Positions 36,401 through 47,306 of a DNA stretch of 64,000 nt are shown here, piece after piece; the stretch's first letter is position 1; every line of letters starts with the position of its first letter. A program made the translations under genes and the position numbers. The notes under the pieces were generated by a model. That model was given only the letters and a program-made list of their open reading frames with translations, was not told where the DNA came from and searched no databases. Source of the stretch: Ornithodoros turicata (Eukaryota; Arthropoda; Arachnida; Ixodida; Argasidae); assembly GCF_037126465.1 (NCBI RefSeq), contig NC_088206.1, positions 56,958,841 through 57,022,840 on the forward strand. Reading direction: 5' to 3'.

Positions 36401-37042
36401 TCCTCAATTCTGCAAGGTTCTGCTCCTGTCGCTGTCTGTCATCGCAGCTCTGTCGGACCCCTCTGCCGACGCCTGGAAGACCTTCCTGTCCCTTACTCCG
36501 AGTCATATCACGGAAGTCGCCTTGACGTGGATTCCGGGACACCGTGGCCTCTCTATCAACGAGTTGCCAAAGCATCCCTCGCTGGGCCATTCATCGACCT
36601 CTTACCTCCATTGCCCGCATAAATTCGGGCCAGATATCGGAGGCTGCTGGAGCTGTCTGGACGCCGCTTGCCTGACCCCCGCTACGATCACCTTTCCTTC
36701 GCGTGGCACACTGACCGCTGCCCTTCGCGTCGTGTTGAAGTCCTGCTGACGCGCCTTCGATGCCACGCCTTGCCTCTAAACTTTTACCTTCACCGCGCCG
36801 GTACCCACCCATCGCCAGCGTGCCCTCACTGCGGGCAGGACGAGACCACTGAGCATCTGCTGCTACACTGTCGCCTGTACGACAGGCCCCGCCGCAACCA
36901 TTTCATCCTGCCCTTTGCCAGACAAGGCATCCCTCTATCCTTACCATCCTTACTCTCCTTCGGAGCCTCACACACGGAGAAATGGATTCCCGAAGTGGCG
37001 TCCAGCGTCGTCGCCTTCTTAGCTACCTGCGGCCGCTTTTGA
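33444..37042 (+). pseudogene. LINE ORF2 (endonuclease-RT-RNase H), multiply broken
   Basis: ORF2 nicks target DNA and reverse-transcribes the element's RNA. The start reads SLRVLQWNC, the usual APE-endonuclease opening, followed by VIVLQETWLS. After frame changes near 33470 and 33800-33980, the RT region runs from RTISAAKQCFYNERNSFLS to RPIALTSVLCKSIEGILHRR. After further breaks near 35027 it continues LVALDIAKAYDSVEHC, LRGLPQGSVLSPLLFNI and the catalytic MTYADDIAFF. RNase H is visible as VVATDASVAAGLAGAGIVF and WIPGHRGLSINE. The C-terminal CPHCGQDETTEHLLLHC motif is in another frame near 36820-36870, ending at 37042. A stop at 34356 and at least four frameshifts make it non-functional. The longest intact block is 35088-36749. 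Confidence 0.85.
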
Positions 37043-37235
37043 GTCGCCCGGTCTGAGTAGCCTGACCACCTAACCCTCACCACCGTCCCCGTCCCTACAA
37101 CGCCCTCCCCCCAGAACTATACTCCCCTCTCATACTCATGGCCAATCGCCCTGTGTGGCTAAGGGCCATTTCCTTTGTGGCTGAAGAAGAAGAAGAAGAA
37201 AACCGCGTTCACGTGCGTTTTTTTCGATTTCCTAC

Positions 37236-37475
37236 CGACGCGTTTGGAGCGCAGGGAATACCAAATTCTCTTCGATAGCGTTACGTTGCGTCACATACCA
37301 CGTGTTCTCGCTCCCGAACGACACGTTCGCGCTACCGACATAGATCGGAATAGGGGCCTATTCCGATCTATGTCGGTAGCGCGAACGTGTCGTTCGGGAG
37401 CGAGAACACGTGGTATGTGACGCAACGTAACGCTATCGAAGAGAATTTGGTATTCCCTGCGCTCCAAACGCGTCG
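37236..37475. repeat. Near-perfect 240-bp palindrome (119-bp arms, 2-bp spacer)
   Basis: The left arm 37236-37354 and right arm 37357-37475 are exact inverted copies as far as I can align them by eye, with GG at 37355-37356 as the only spacer. The sequence begins CGACGCGTTTGGAGCG and ends CGCTCCAAACGCGTCG. It is non-coding. It lies 35 bp after the LINE's GAA tail and about 0.6 kb before the THAP transposase exon, so it could be the terminus of the ISL2EU-like element or an independent foldback insertion. A second hairpin (CCCGTAAGCGAC...GTCGCTCACGGG) follows at 37476-37502. Confidence 0.9.
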
Positions 37476-38675
37476 CCCGTAAGCGACGGTGTCGCTCACG
37501 GGAACGACAGCCTCCACCCTGTCGATATGGTGGATGATACTGTCGTTAAGCGGAGCGAGAGCTGTCAAGACGGCTGCAAGTTACTTCGCGTGGCTAAACA
37601 CAATCACGGTTGGCGCCGGTGTTTAGATCGGGCGACAACGGGTTTGTATCAGATGAAACGCCTTTATTGAAACTACTTTGCCACAGAGACAATTCTCCAC
37701 CCCCTATCATACATATCAAACAATACACAAAGGTCTGCCTAAAGCTTACATTTCTGCACTTGTTAACTGTCCTGACAGCTTCTTCTCTGGGAATTTAATT
37801 CCGCGACTTATTCTGCCCACTGATTCTAATTGCGTGTAGGTCGTCAGCAAAATGTCCGTGACTAAAGTGCGGTGCTCTATGACGAACAGCAACACAATTT
37901 CATATTCGTGCATTGAGCGAGAAGCGCGAGACTTCTCCATCTATGGCGGACTACTCCATCGTCAACGCGTCGTCGTCGTCGTCTGCTTCCAAAATAAGGC
38001 ATTCCGCGTGATTCTCCTCCTGCTACACTATTGGCTCAGAGTGCAACGTCTCGTTCCCAGACGTCTTAACCTCTACCGACAGTCAACAAATCAAGCGCAC
38101 TGTCGTTAAAAGCTACATGGGAATACCAAAAGTGGCGGGTGTCGTTCCCGGTGCTCGTTATCGTCTTCTACCGATACTCCGCTATCGACACCGGCGCTGC
38201 CGCTCGACAGCGGCTCGGAATAGGGCCCAGCTGGAGTTATCGGCGATGAGACGTTCGGAATGGATACGGAGGTTGAATAGAAAAGGCATCATCCAGGAAG
38301 CACAACACTATCATGTTTGCGGACTCCATTTTGTTAGCGGTATGTAAGCAGCCTTGCTTTTATTCTCTTTGTAGTCGATTATCGCATGCAGTTTTCAGCT
38401 GTACGTTCGATAACAGAACTGTAGCTGTCCACGTCCATGCGTTCCGTTTTGTATGGCATGAAATTTACCTCGCAAACTACATAGGAGAGCCGTCGGCACT
38501 GTTTGATCAACACCACCCGGACTGGGCTCCAAGCTTGGAACTTGGCCAGGGCAAGGAGTTCAACAATGATGACAGCAGGTAACACATGAAAGGCCTGGCT
38601 ACAATGACTGTAGGCTCAACCAAAGCTTACAAACTCGTTACACTTGTCAATTTGAATGTCTGATGTGTGTAACTA

Positions 38676-39278
38676 CAGGGTTATTCTAGCAAACGTTACA
38701 CATTTTGATCGCACTCTAAAGATAGCAGACTAGGTTTGGCCCATCCCAAATTTTGCAGACTGATAGCCATTTATCTGAAGTTTCATTCGAATTTTTTGTA
38801 AGCGCTGTGGTCATGTAGAAAGAAAATTAAAAATAAAGCAAAATCTCGCCCCATGCATTTTCAATGGCCTATCCCACACAAACCCCGCCATTTTTTCTTG
38901 TGTCTGCTTCACATTCACATCACTTCAGACAGGTAGCGCTGCCTACAACGATGTGACATGCCGATTCTGACGTTATTCACCAATCCTCTTGTTCCAGTCT
39001 TGTTCTGTATGCTGGTGCCACCTGTGTGTGGTGAAATGAAAATGGAGCGCAGACAGCAGAAAATGGCGGCTTTTGAGTGAGATAGGCCATAGAAAATGCA
39101 TAGAGTGAAATGTTGCTTGATTTTTGATTTTTCTTTTACAGGACCATAATGCTCACAAAAAATTCCAACAAAACTTCAGATAAATAGCTACCAGTCTGCA
39201 ACGTTTGGTGTTGGATAAACCCCGTCTTCTATTTTTACGATGCGCTCAAAATGTGTAACGTTTGCTAGGCAAACCCTG
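38676..39278. mobile_element. Long-inverted-repeat MITE with TA duplication
   Basis: The 603-bp element begins CAGGGTT and ends AACCCTG, flanked by TA at 38674-38675 and 39279-39280. The outer about 200 bp on each side are inverted copies (for example TAGCAAACGTTACACATTTT near 38688 and its inverse near 39250, and TTATCTGAAGTTT near 38771 and its inverse near 39175) with roughly 80-85% identity by eye. It is non-coding and of Tc1/mariner-mobilised type. It lies in the second intron of the THAP transposase gene. Confidence 0.78.
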
Positions 39279-39501
39279 TACTATGCAGGTGCTACTGGAA
39301 TTCACTTGAAGTAATTGATCAAACCTTTCCCCTCCTAAAACACACATCCTTTACCATCTTCCAAAACCTTGTTCTCAATCCTTATCCCATTTAGCCCTTC
39401 CATCCCCTACACCATATCTGTCCCTACCACTTTTAGTTTCAGGACAAACCCATTACGCCACTACATATTTTAGAGGTAATTTAGAGTTCAGAAAAACCAA
39501 A

Positions 39502-42500
39502 CCCAGGCGGAAATTTTCTGCAAGTGGAACCACTCGCAAGTGGTTTATGAAACCTTTCCCACTTTGGGGAACCACTTGCAAGTGGTTCCGTTTCTGTATA
39601 GCCCACTTATAGTCAGCCACAGACGCCTATTTAACAGCATAGCACTTTTATTTCTCATTTTTACACACTCAGCTGGGTTTGAAGCAATGTAAAACAACAC
39701 TGAAGTGCAAAGACAGACACTAAATTAGCTGCAACAATTCATTTCAAGCTGTCACGGAAAAATGTCAAATGCAGTTATTTGCACTGATGTCACCCAGTAT
39801 CCCAAGTTTTACAGCAAAGGGAGTAATAGACACAGAAAAACGGCATCAAGAGTATGGAAGCTTGTGAAGTTTTGATATTCACAGCTACAATCAAATTTAA
39901 AAGGCGGTAGTTCACACAAAAGCCAACAGGCAGAGCTACCGTGGTACAATGTACCTGACAGATGTTCGCTATTCGGACAGCTATTTCTGCCAATGAGCAA
40001 GCGTGAGAGGTGTCACATGCTTACAGGCTACCAATAGCAGTGACCGGAGCTCTCATGTCAGAGCCAGACGGGTACATGTATTCGAGGGCTTAAGTAGAAA
40101 AACATTTTTTCCCTCAACACTCTACAGTAGTGTACAACATGATGAAAAGGAATCTAGTCTGTCAACTACATACGCTGTTGGAGATAATGAAAAGCAATGG
40201 TGTGCCAGGAGAAATACTGCAGCGCCACCATGAGCCATCAGTAGGGGGTGTGCACTTTCTGATGATGATGATGACATTCTGCCGCAGCCTAGTGCCATTT
40301 TGCCAGTCTTAACAGTCAATACGAAAACGGAGTGAGTATGATGGATTAGATTATCTGGCGCAAGCAGGGAGCATGACCTCACTGTGTCCAGCCTTTCTAT
40401 CCGTGACGCACTCATATTTCGAGAGCTGACTGACTAGATTTCCTTTCCCTTCGTAAGTTGAATATGAGTATAGTGTGGAATACAGTTTGCGCATGAAGCC
40501 AAGCAAAATGTCTATCAAAATGATATAACCCTCTAACACGACATGTCACCACAAATCTTTCAAGCAAAGAGTACATGGTGGCAACCTATAAAAGTGTATC
40601 AATTGCTGTGTGCACATACATGTTTGTTGCATAGACATGTATTCTTAAAGTGGGATTCCACAACAAAATCACCACAAAGGTTACGGTATATCCGTAACGT
40701 TTGAGATGTCGGGAACATGTGTACGAAATATCTCGTTCCAGAACTACGCAGATTTTATTCAAACGAATTTATTATGAAGCGAGCGCTTCGCCTCTGCTAA
40801 GCGTGAGGGCCACTGAAAGCAACACACTCCTTACATCATCCGGCAAGGCAGAATGCAGGTTTTGAAGTAGACAACATCGCTGGGTGACGTCACGGTATCC
40901 TCCTCCGGACGAACCACTGTAGTATGGAACTTTGTCTTCTGCTCTTCGCATTTCTGTTTCGGTTTGCAATTGTTATCATTTACAAATTAATTACTCGCGC
41001 AAAATGAATGCGAGCATCGTATTCGGTATCGAGGGGTGGTTCGTGCTCGGTATGATGCTCACCTAATTTTTTTCAAATCCTTGCGAAGTCTCCCTTTAAG
41101 TCACTTCAACTGTAGTAAAGTTTGAAGTTTAGAGTCAACGAGCTTTGGACAAAATTTTCACCTGTCCTTAGTATTGGGCATTACATGCCAACACAGGGCA
41201 CACTTTTATTCGTCGCCACCAGAGGAGGAACTTATGGCTTAGCTTACCAAAGGAAACAAGAATACAACAAAACTTGAAACATTAAAGTTTAAAAACTTGG
41301 TACACCAAATAATGAAGCTTACACATCTGGTTAACTGCTCTTGAGACATCTGTCTTCCTTCTGGCAATCATTTTCTTGTTCAGGCAAGCCCACAGTACGT
41401 TAGGTTTTCTGTGGAGGTAAAAAGGGCAGCAAAAGAAAATTTATTCGAGAACTCAATGCTCACTAACTTAGCGTTTATGCAAAAGGCCATTCACTCATCT
41501 CAGCCCACTATAAAACTAAACTGACATTACATTGGTCGATTGTTACATCATCAGGGACATTTCAGATTATTATTTTACAGAATGATATGGAGTTCGTACA
41601 TGGTATTAGAGATATAAACCAGCGATGAAAAGACACGAACGAGGAATGAAACACCCACGATGGACTACTAACAGTTTAATCACCAAAAGTGAACATAAAA
41701 GGTTACACTCCTATGCAACCGTGACTTATCTCTGTTTGGTACATACAAGGAATTCGGGATGAACCGACGCCAGCAAAGCCCACGCGCTGCCATCACAAAA
41801 ATATACGCGATAAAATCCGTTGATAAATCAGCAGGGACGGGAAGCAATGCAGATGAAAAAAAAAGTGCACTACAATAAAACAACAGCTGTGATACCACAG
41901 ATTCAAAGCACATAACCAAGACTAATACAAAACCTGCAGAGCTAACCTAGGTCCAGTAAAAACCTGCACTCGTTACCAATGATCGAAAGTGACGGCTCGT
42001 ATCATTAAAATGCCGATAGTAAAGCGTGCATTTTATCCCTCATTTACCTTTTCACCAGGTTTGTATCTCAACATTTTGATTCCAATATGCGCCTTGGATT
42101 ATGTAGTCTTTCCGGTCTAGCGATCTTGTCGTTACCACAACACAACAACATTCTACTCAGTCTCAAGCTCGAATGAAATGGCCTTACCAGGTCTACAAAA
42201 TGCATGTTGATTGTCACAACAACAGAAGTAGTCGCCTTACCTTGTAATTACTTGCGGTCGGATTCAGTAGTCCCCGTTCCCGCCAACGCGATAACCGCCA
42301 AACACAACTGAACGACAGGGATTGAATCGGATTGGATGATGATCTCCTTCTGATTCTGTCGCTAGCGATGGCGATGCCGCCAGACAGCGATGCTCCCACT
42401 TTCTCCAAGATTGCTGTCAAAGTGGTTTCTGTGTTCCTCATGTCAGACCCCAAGTGGGCCCGTCTAACCCACTTTAATTTTCGCTTTATCACCAAAATGT

Positions 42501-42691
42501 AACCATGTTGGACTAAAGTGGACATTGTCAAGTCTACTTGCTGGCAAAATGGAACCAGTTGGGAACAAGCATGCTTAGTGGTTCCCTACTGGAGCCACTT
42601 GACTCTGAAGTGGGACCAGTTCAGTCCACTTCAAACCACTTTGGTAGTCAAGTGGATCCACTTGGGATTCCAGTTCAAATTTCCGCCTGGG
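39502..42691. mobile_element. DNA element with CCCAGGCGGAAATTT inverted ends, about 3.2 kb
   Basis: CCCAGGCGGAAATTT at 39502 and its inverse AAATTTCCGCCTGGG ending at 42691 define the edges. Next to each end are many copies of a CAAGTGG/CCACTTG motif, a shared sub-terminal feature. AAA flanks both sides, a possible 3-bp duplication. The interior includes a TTAA-flanked element (40649-41095), a (GAT)n patch near 40260 and frames too broken to name. It sits inside the transposase intron of the ISL2EU-like element. Confidence 0.5.
40649..41095. mobile_element. Possible TTAA-flanked MITE nested in the 39.5-42.7 kb element
   Basis: TTAA at 40645-40648 precedes AGTGGGATTCC, and the right end GGAAGTCTCCCT-type sequence (GCGAAGTCTCCCT) is followed by TTAA at 41096-41099. 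The inverted ends match only weakly. It is 447 bp and non-coding. Confidence 0.4.
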
Positions 42692-44467
42692 AAAGTATCG
42701 ATACATGCGTAGAATATGCCCAACAGGTACAGACGGCACAAGGCACGGAGCCAACGAAAGAATGCTGAGGCTGCGCGGGCGCTACTGACATCAACCGTGA
42801 CATGTCTTCGGGCCAGGAACAAAATCAGAACGGTACTACGTTTAACCACTTTTTGCATATCCGTCTTTTGTACCTTTACACAGTGAGTTGCTTGCAGCTA
42901 ATCTGCCTGTGTGCTTACATTGGTTTTGCTTTAGATCAACTTGCCGCAGCAGACACACAAGCACATTCATGCTCTGTTCCTGATGCATGCGCCTCGACAA
43001 ATGAATGAGGGAGCAGAGATGGGGCTCCAACCACAACTAGTTGCAACGAAACAGTGGTAGAGGAGGATGACATTTCAGACTCAATCCCTGAAGAAAACAC
43101 AGAGACGCCAAATGGTATGCTCACCTTTTGTTTCGATGATGCATTAAAACCGGCATTCCACTATAGAGATTTCTTTAAAACTCTGCCCTGTGTCTGCCAT
43201 CATTTCAGTATCTCAGCTTGAGGAGGAGCTGAACCACCTTCGGTATGAAGTGTACACACTGTGGGAGAGGTTAGATAGACGGTCCCTCAACGAACAGGCA
43301 TTTCGAAATGATGACCAGCTGACGACATTTTACAGTGGATTGCCAAAATTTGGTCTTCTGAATGCTGTGTTCCGTCTTGTCAAAGACTTGGTGCGATACA
43401 CACCAAACAACAAGCTCCCACAGTTTCAAGAACTCATTGTAACACTGATGCGGCTGCGGCTGAACGCTACACAGCAAGACTTGGCCTACAGGTACAGCTT
43501 CTTCACACCCTAAACATAATTTCTGCATTTCACCAATTGTGTTTTGCGTTATAGGTTCGACGTGTCTGAATCCACCATATCACGTATCTTCACGAAGTGG
43601 ATTGATGGGCTCTACGTTGGCCTTCAGAATGTTGTAAGATGGCCAACAAGGGAACAACTTAAGCGCACAATGCCGATGTGTTTTCGTGAAGCTTTTGGCA
43701 CCAGTGTTGCGGTTATAACTGACTGCTTCGAGATTTTCATCGAGAGGCCAACATCACTCAAGGCTAGGGCACAGACCTGGTCGCAGTACAAGCACAAGAA
43801 TACTGCAAAGTACCTCATTGGAATTGCACCACAAGGGGCAGTTACATTCATTTCCCGTGGTTGGTGCGGAAGGTCTAGTGACAAGTTAATTGCCGAGACC
43901 AATCTTGGACAAACTGCTGCCTGGGGATTCTGTCCAGGCTGACAGGGGATTCTCCATTGCCGACACAGTTGGACTATATTGTGCTGGTCTAGAAATGCCA
44001 GCGTTCACACGTGGCCGAGCACAGCTGTCACCGTGGAGTGTTGAAGCTACACGAAAGCTAGCAAACGTTAGGATCCATGTAGAACGTGTCATTGGGCTCA
44101 TTCGTAATAAGTCTGTCATCCTGAAAAGTACTGTGCCTGTCGACATGCTCACTGTAGAGCACGATGACCGTCCAATCATGCTTGACAAAATAGTGTTTGT
44201 TTGTGCTCCACTTGCAAACATTTGTGACTCAGTTGTACCATTTAATTGAACAGTTTACACAATACAGTAACTTATGCGTTATGCCATACAAGTTAAGCTC
44301 CACATTTTTGTGCATTCCCCGTGAAAACAAGTGATTGTAGTTGTTTATGAACTAGCAATAAACTAAAATGCCCAACATTGAAGTTGGTATCCAGCTCATA
44401 ACAGTTACAATGGTATGCAGTCAATCAAAACATATTCATAACATATACATGCACAGGTTTTAATAGT

Positions 44468-47303
44468 TTACTTACAAGTGTTGCAGTACCATTCTCCTTT
44501 TGGAGCACGTTTCAGGTTGATGCAGGAAAAGTGATACCATTTTTTCTCACAGAGAGGATTATCACATAAAATCATCTTCCCGACATCTGGGCCATCGCAG
44601 TAACAAAAAGTGTTCGAGCTGTTTTCTGTCACATTTACAGAACTCGCATCCCCACTTACAATACTTATATTACAACGATACAATACTTGTATCGCATTTC
44701 AGGCAATAGAACACGTTCAAAGAATAAAGAACATTTGTCCAACATGCTGAGACAGAACTGTTCGTTAACTGCAATCCGGTCAACAAAGGCTTCTTCCAGT
44801 GTCCACACTACATAATCACAGTATTTTGCTTTGCAAACAAGCATTTGGAGTTGCACCTGGTAGTAGTGACTATGGTTCTCATTCAAACGGATTACTCCAT
44901 CATCAGATATAGTTAGGCTACTGCCACTTGAATGCACATACTGTACAACCGTATCATGACGACCCTTGTACGGACACTTTCTTTCTAGTACTCCCGTACC
45001 GCAACATTCGCAGGAGATAATCCTAGTGATGGCCACTAACTACTTCTAACTACTTTGCGACTGAGTACTTTAACTAGTAGTTCAACTACTTCAGGGGAGT
45101 AGTTAAAACAACTTCTTTAACTACTGCAATGTAGTTTAACTACATCTATAACTACTTAACATTGTCCACCAACGCCAATCCCTTGTAGTGTTCTTAGATA
45201 CCTAAATATGAATCACAAGCAATAATAAACTTTGGCTCAAGCCATTGCTATGATCGTCAAATACAAAGCTTGCGGCAGGATTCTTTCTGTGCCTACGCGA
45301 TAAACTAAGTTGGATAATTATTTCACAGCAAATCAGGCTTCACTAGACAAGCATTAAAAGTGAAGACTTAGTACACATGCACGACATAGACGATTTTACA
45401 AAGATGCGCGGGCCACCAAGCGCGCGGCGCAATGCAGCATGGAAACTTTGAGCGACACTGCTCCGTCGTCTGCTTCGGTTATGGTTTATGCCGGCTGACG
45501 TTGCTGCTGCGTACACCGGAAATGTTGTTGTTCTTCTACATCCGCCTCTGTCTGTCTCGCAATGCTCTAAGGCGCTATAAGTGCCCATGAGCCCTTGCGT
45601 GCCACAGGTGGCGCTTGCTTTTGTTAAAAGATCTATTGCTCTGCACCTCTGTTCTCCTCAAACAAGTAGCTCAAGGCGAAAGTCGGAAGCACAATCGTGC
45701 CGTAAAGCCTGCGGCAAAATCGGAAGTAGTTTGCGCCTTCAGTAACCTAACTACTGTAGTTAACTACTTCAAATAGTAGTTTAACTAGCAGTTGCCATAC
45801 ATTTATGCAAGTAGTTGATAACTACTTTTTAACTACAATCAGGTAGTTTAACTAGTAGTTTAACTACATGTAGTTAACCACTGTCCATCACTGGATAATC
45901 CCATCTGGGGAAGCACCGAGAAATGGATCTGTGCTGCTGATGTGCAGACCACTTTTTTGCAACATTAAGTTGTTGTGCTTTGTCGCAGCAGCTGCAAAGT
46001 ATGCTTCCCCGGCACGCTCTTCGTTTTCTGTACCCCAGCTTGTTGCTGCAGTACTGAATCTGTGTTGAGTTGGGTAACACATTCTGCTAATCAGGCTTCG
46101 TGATGGATTGTCTACTGATGTATGACACACCGCCTTAACATTTGATGCTGTTACCCTCCCTGCTCTGAAGTAGAACCACTTATTGGTTATAGACTGAACC
46201 CTTGTTTCTTTCTCGATCAGCTGCAGAACCTAAAACAAAATGCAATACATACATGCAGCAGTGACATAAAAGAAATTTAATGTGAGTGTGTGTACCTCTT
46301 GCTGCATGCTGAGGTCCTCTGCAATTTTTCCTGCATGTTGAGGTGACAACATCCAGGGTCTACAATGGTTCATCACTGTACAAGGAGGTCAAAAGGGATG
46401 TTTTGTATTTTGCTGCTGTGGGCACAGAACCTTCAGAATGCTCATCTAGAAGTGCAAAAAATGCTGGTCTTGTGCTTGAGGTCTCAAGATCCTTCAAAAA
46501 GCATTCCCACTGCTGTTGTGTTGGTCGAAGTGACGTGCTACTGCTGCGGCGGGTGGCTTTTGATGAACACCTTGCATACAATTGTCTCTTTTTTGACGCA
46601 GACTAGGAAAAGTCAACTTTGGAAAGTGGTACACATTCCAGTTCCCTTATGGATGGAGGCAACCATGCGTTGTCTTTCTCCTAGTGCATGCCACAGAATC
46701 ACGGTGCCTCACCACGGCCTCTACGTAAAATGGTACCGCACCTATGTGCGAACACGCTTCGCCTAGACCTGCCATGCAGGTGCAATGTGCTCCAAGTACC
46801 TGTCCATCGGACTTGATTACTAACCACGGCAAGAGGCGCTTTTCCCTCAGGCTCTGGGAGTGACTGACCTGAAAATTAGCATGAGAGAGCAGTTAGCGTT
46901 GTAGTTACCTGCTTTAGAATTGAAGTAATAGTACACAAGGACTCACGCTTCCGAGGACGACGACGTTTGAGTTGTCCAGTACTTTGACGCGAGGTTGTTG
47001 GACCCAACCACTGCTTAGGTAATTGTGGGATTCTAACGCCTTGTAAGCCTTAAACTGCTCACGCGTGATAAAACTAGTTGCGTTCACGAGGTAGTCTTTG
47101 ATGTCGACGTACTCCACCTTTGGGTATTTCTCAGTATCTACCACTGTATCTGCTTCTCCTAATACTAGCGGATCCGTTCCTCCGGCGAGTTGAATGTTCT
47201 CCTTATACCTAGAACGAACAGCTGCAGGTAGCCCAAGCGCATACTCGCTTAGTACTTGCGAAGTGTCTGCGGCCGAAAAACTCCCGTCGAACTCGTATGC
47301 GGC
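44468..47303 (-). pseudogene. SWIM-YqaJ-PHD protein gene of the ISL2EU-like element, broken
   Basis: Minus-strand exons: about 46947-47303 (open, no ATG before an upstream TGA, so the start is missing), 46296-46868, and 46229 down to 44468. Domains in order: an N-terminal region (VDIKDYLVNATSFITREQ), a SWIM zinc finger (HCTCMAGLGEACSHIGAV, the CxCx(n)CxH pattern), a YqaJ-type nuclease (ATSWGTENEERAGEAY, FLGASPDGIIS, then CGTGVLERKCPY, holding the Glu, Asp and Glu-x-Lys catalytic residues), and a PHD finger (FCYCDGPDVGKMILCDNP, KKWYHFSCINLKRAPKGEWY, CNTC). Defects: frameshifts near 46685, 46360 and 44675, a TAG at 46603-46605, and a hAT MITE in the YqaJ exon. YqaJ folds resemble phage lambda exonuclease; a role in processing DNA ends during transposition is plausible but inferred. 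Confidence 0.78.
45024..45893. mobile_element. hAT-type MITE inserted in the YqaJ exon, exact 8-bp duplication
   Basis: The 870-bp element begins TAGTGATGG and ends CCATCACTG. GATAATCC occurs immediately outside both ends (45016-45023 and 45894-45901), an exact 8-bp hAT target duplication. Both sub-terminal zones are packed with TAACTAC/GTAGTTA motifs in opposite orientations. The interior is non-coding. Removing the element and one GATAATCC rejoins the YqaJ frame at PDGI/ISCEC without any other change. Confidence 0.88.
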
Positions 47304-47306
47304 TCA

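Larger units (their letters stand above)
32165..37200 (+). mobile_element. Non-LTR retrotransposon (RNase H-bearing, GAA tail), decayed
   Basis: A degraded LINE with ORF1 (zinc knuckles), then ORF2 (endonuclease, reverse transcriptase, RNase H, C-terminal Cys/His), a short 3' UTR with GGCCAATCGCCCT, and a (GAA)5 tail near 37184-37198. Several frameshifts and stops. The body starts at the right edge of the Harbinger element, in an open ORF1 frame, so its true 5' part is probably at about 26703-26864, separated by the transposon. Domain content places it in the I/R1-type group; the exact clade is uncertain. Confidence 0.85.
38117..44249 (+). pseudogene. THAP-HTH-DDE transposase of ISL2EU type, broken
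   Basis: Exons by splice sites: about 38117-38339, 38485-38578, 42935-43114, 43209-43491, 43555-44249 (TGA). Exons 1-2 give the THAP DNA-binding domain: RRSEWIRRLNRKGII, VCGLHFVSG, then PDWAPSLELG. The first zinc Cys pair (GGCRSRCS) is in another frame, implying an indel. Exon 3 has an in-frame TGA after ASTNE, then an acidic stretch. Exon 4 has a coiled start (SQLEEELNHLRYEV) and the HTH region (TLMRLRLNATQQDLAYRFDV). Exon 5 carries [17 protein letters not shown] and the catalytic triad: Asp in [13 protein letters not shown], Asp in VQADRGFSI, Glu in RIHVERVIGLIRN, with a one-base shift near 43900 between the first two. Intron 2, about 4.4 kb, is swollen by nested elements. Inactive, but domain order is complete. 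Confidence 0.78.
38117..47303. mobile_element. ISL2EU-like DNA transposon core (THAP transposase plus SWIM-YqaJ-PHD gene)
   Basis: Two convergent multi-exon genes form one unit: a THAP-HTH-DDE transposase on plus ending at 44249 and a SWIM-YqaJ-PHD gene on minus ending at 44468, 218 bp apart. This pairing, a DDE_Tnp_4 transposase with a THAP domain beside a YqaJ nuclease gene, is characteristic of ISL2EU-type elements of the PIF/IS5-related group. The listed span covers coding parts only. Terminal repeats were not identified; the palindrome at 37236-37475 is one candidate on the left. The copy is old: both genes are broken and several elements are nested in it. Confidence 0.75.
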
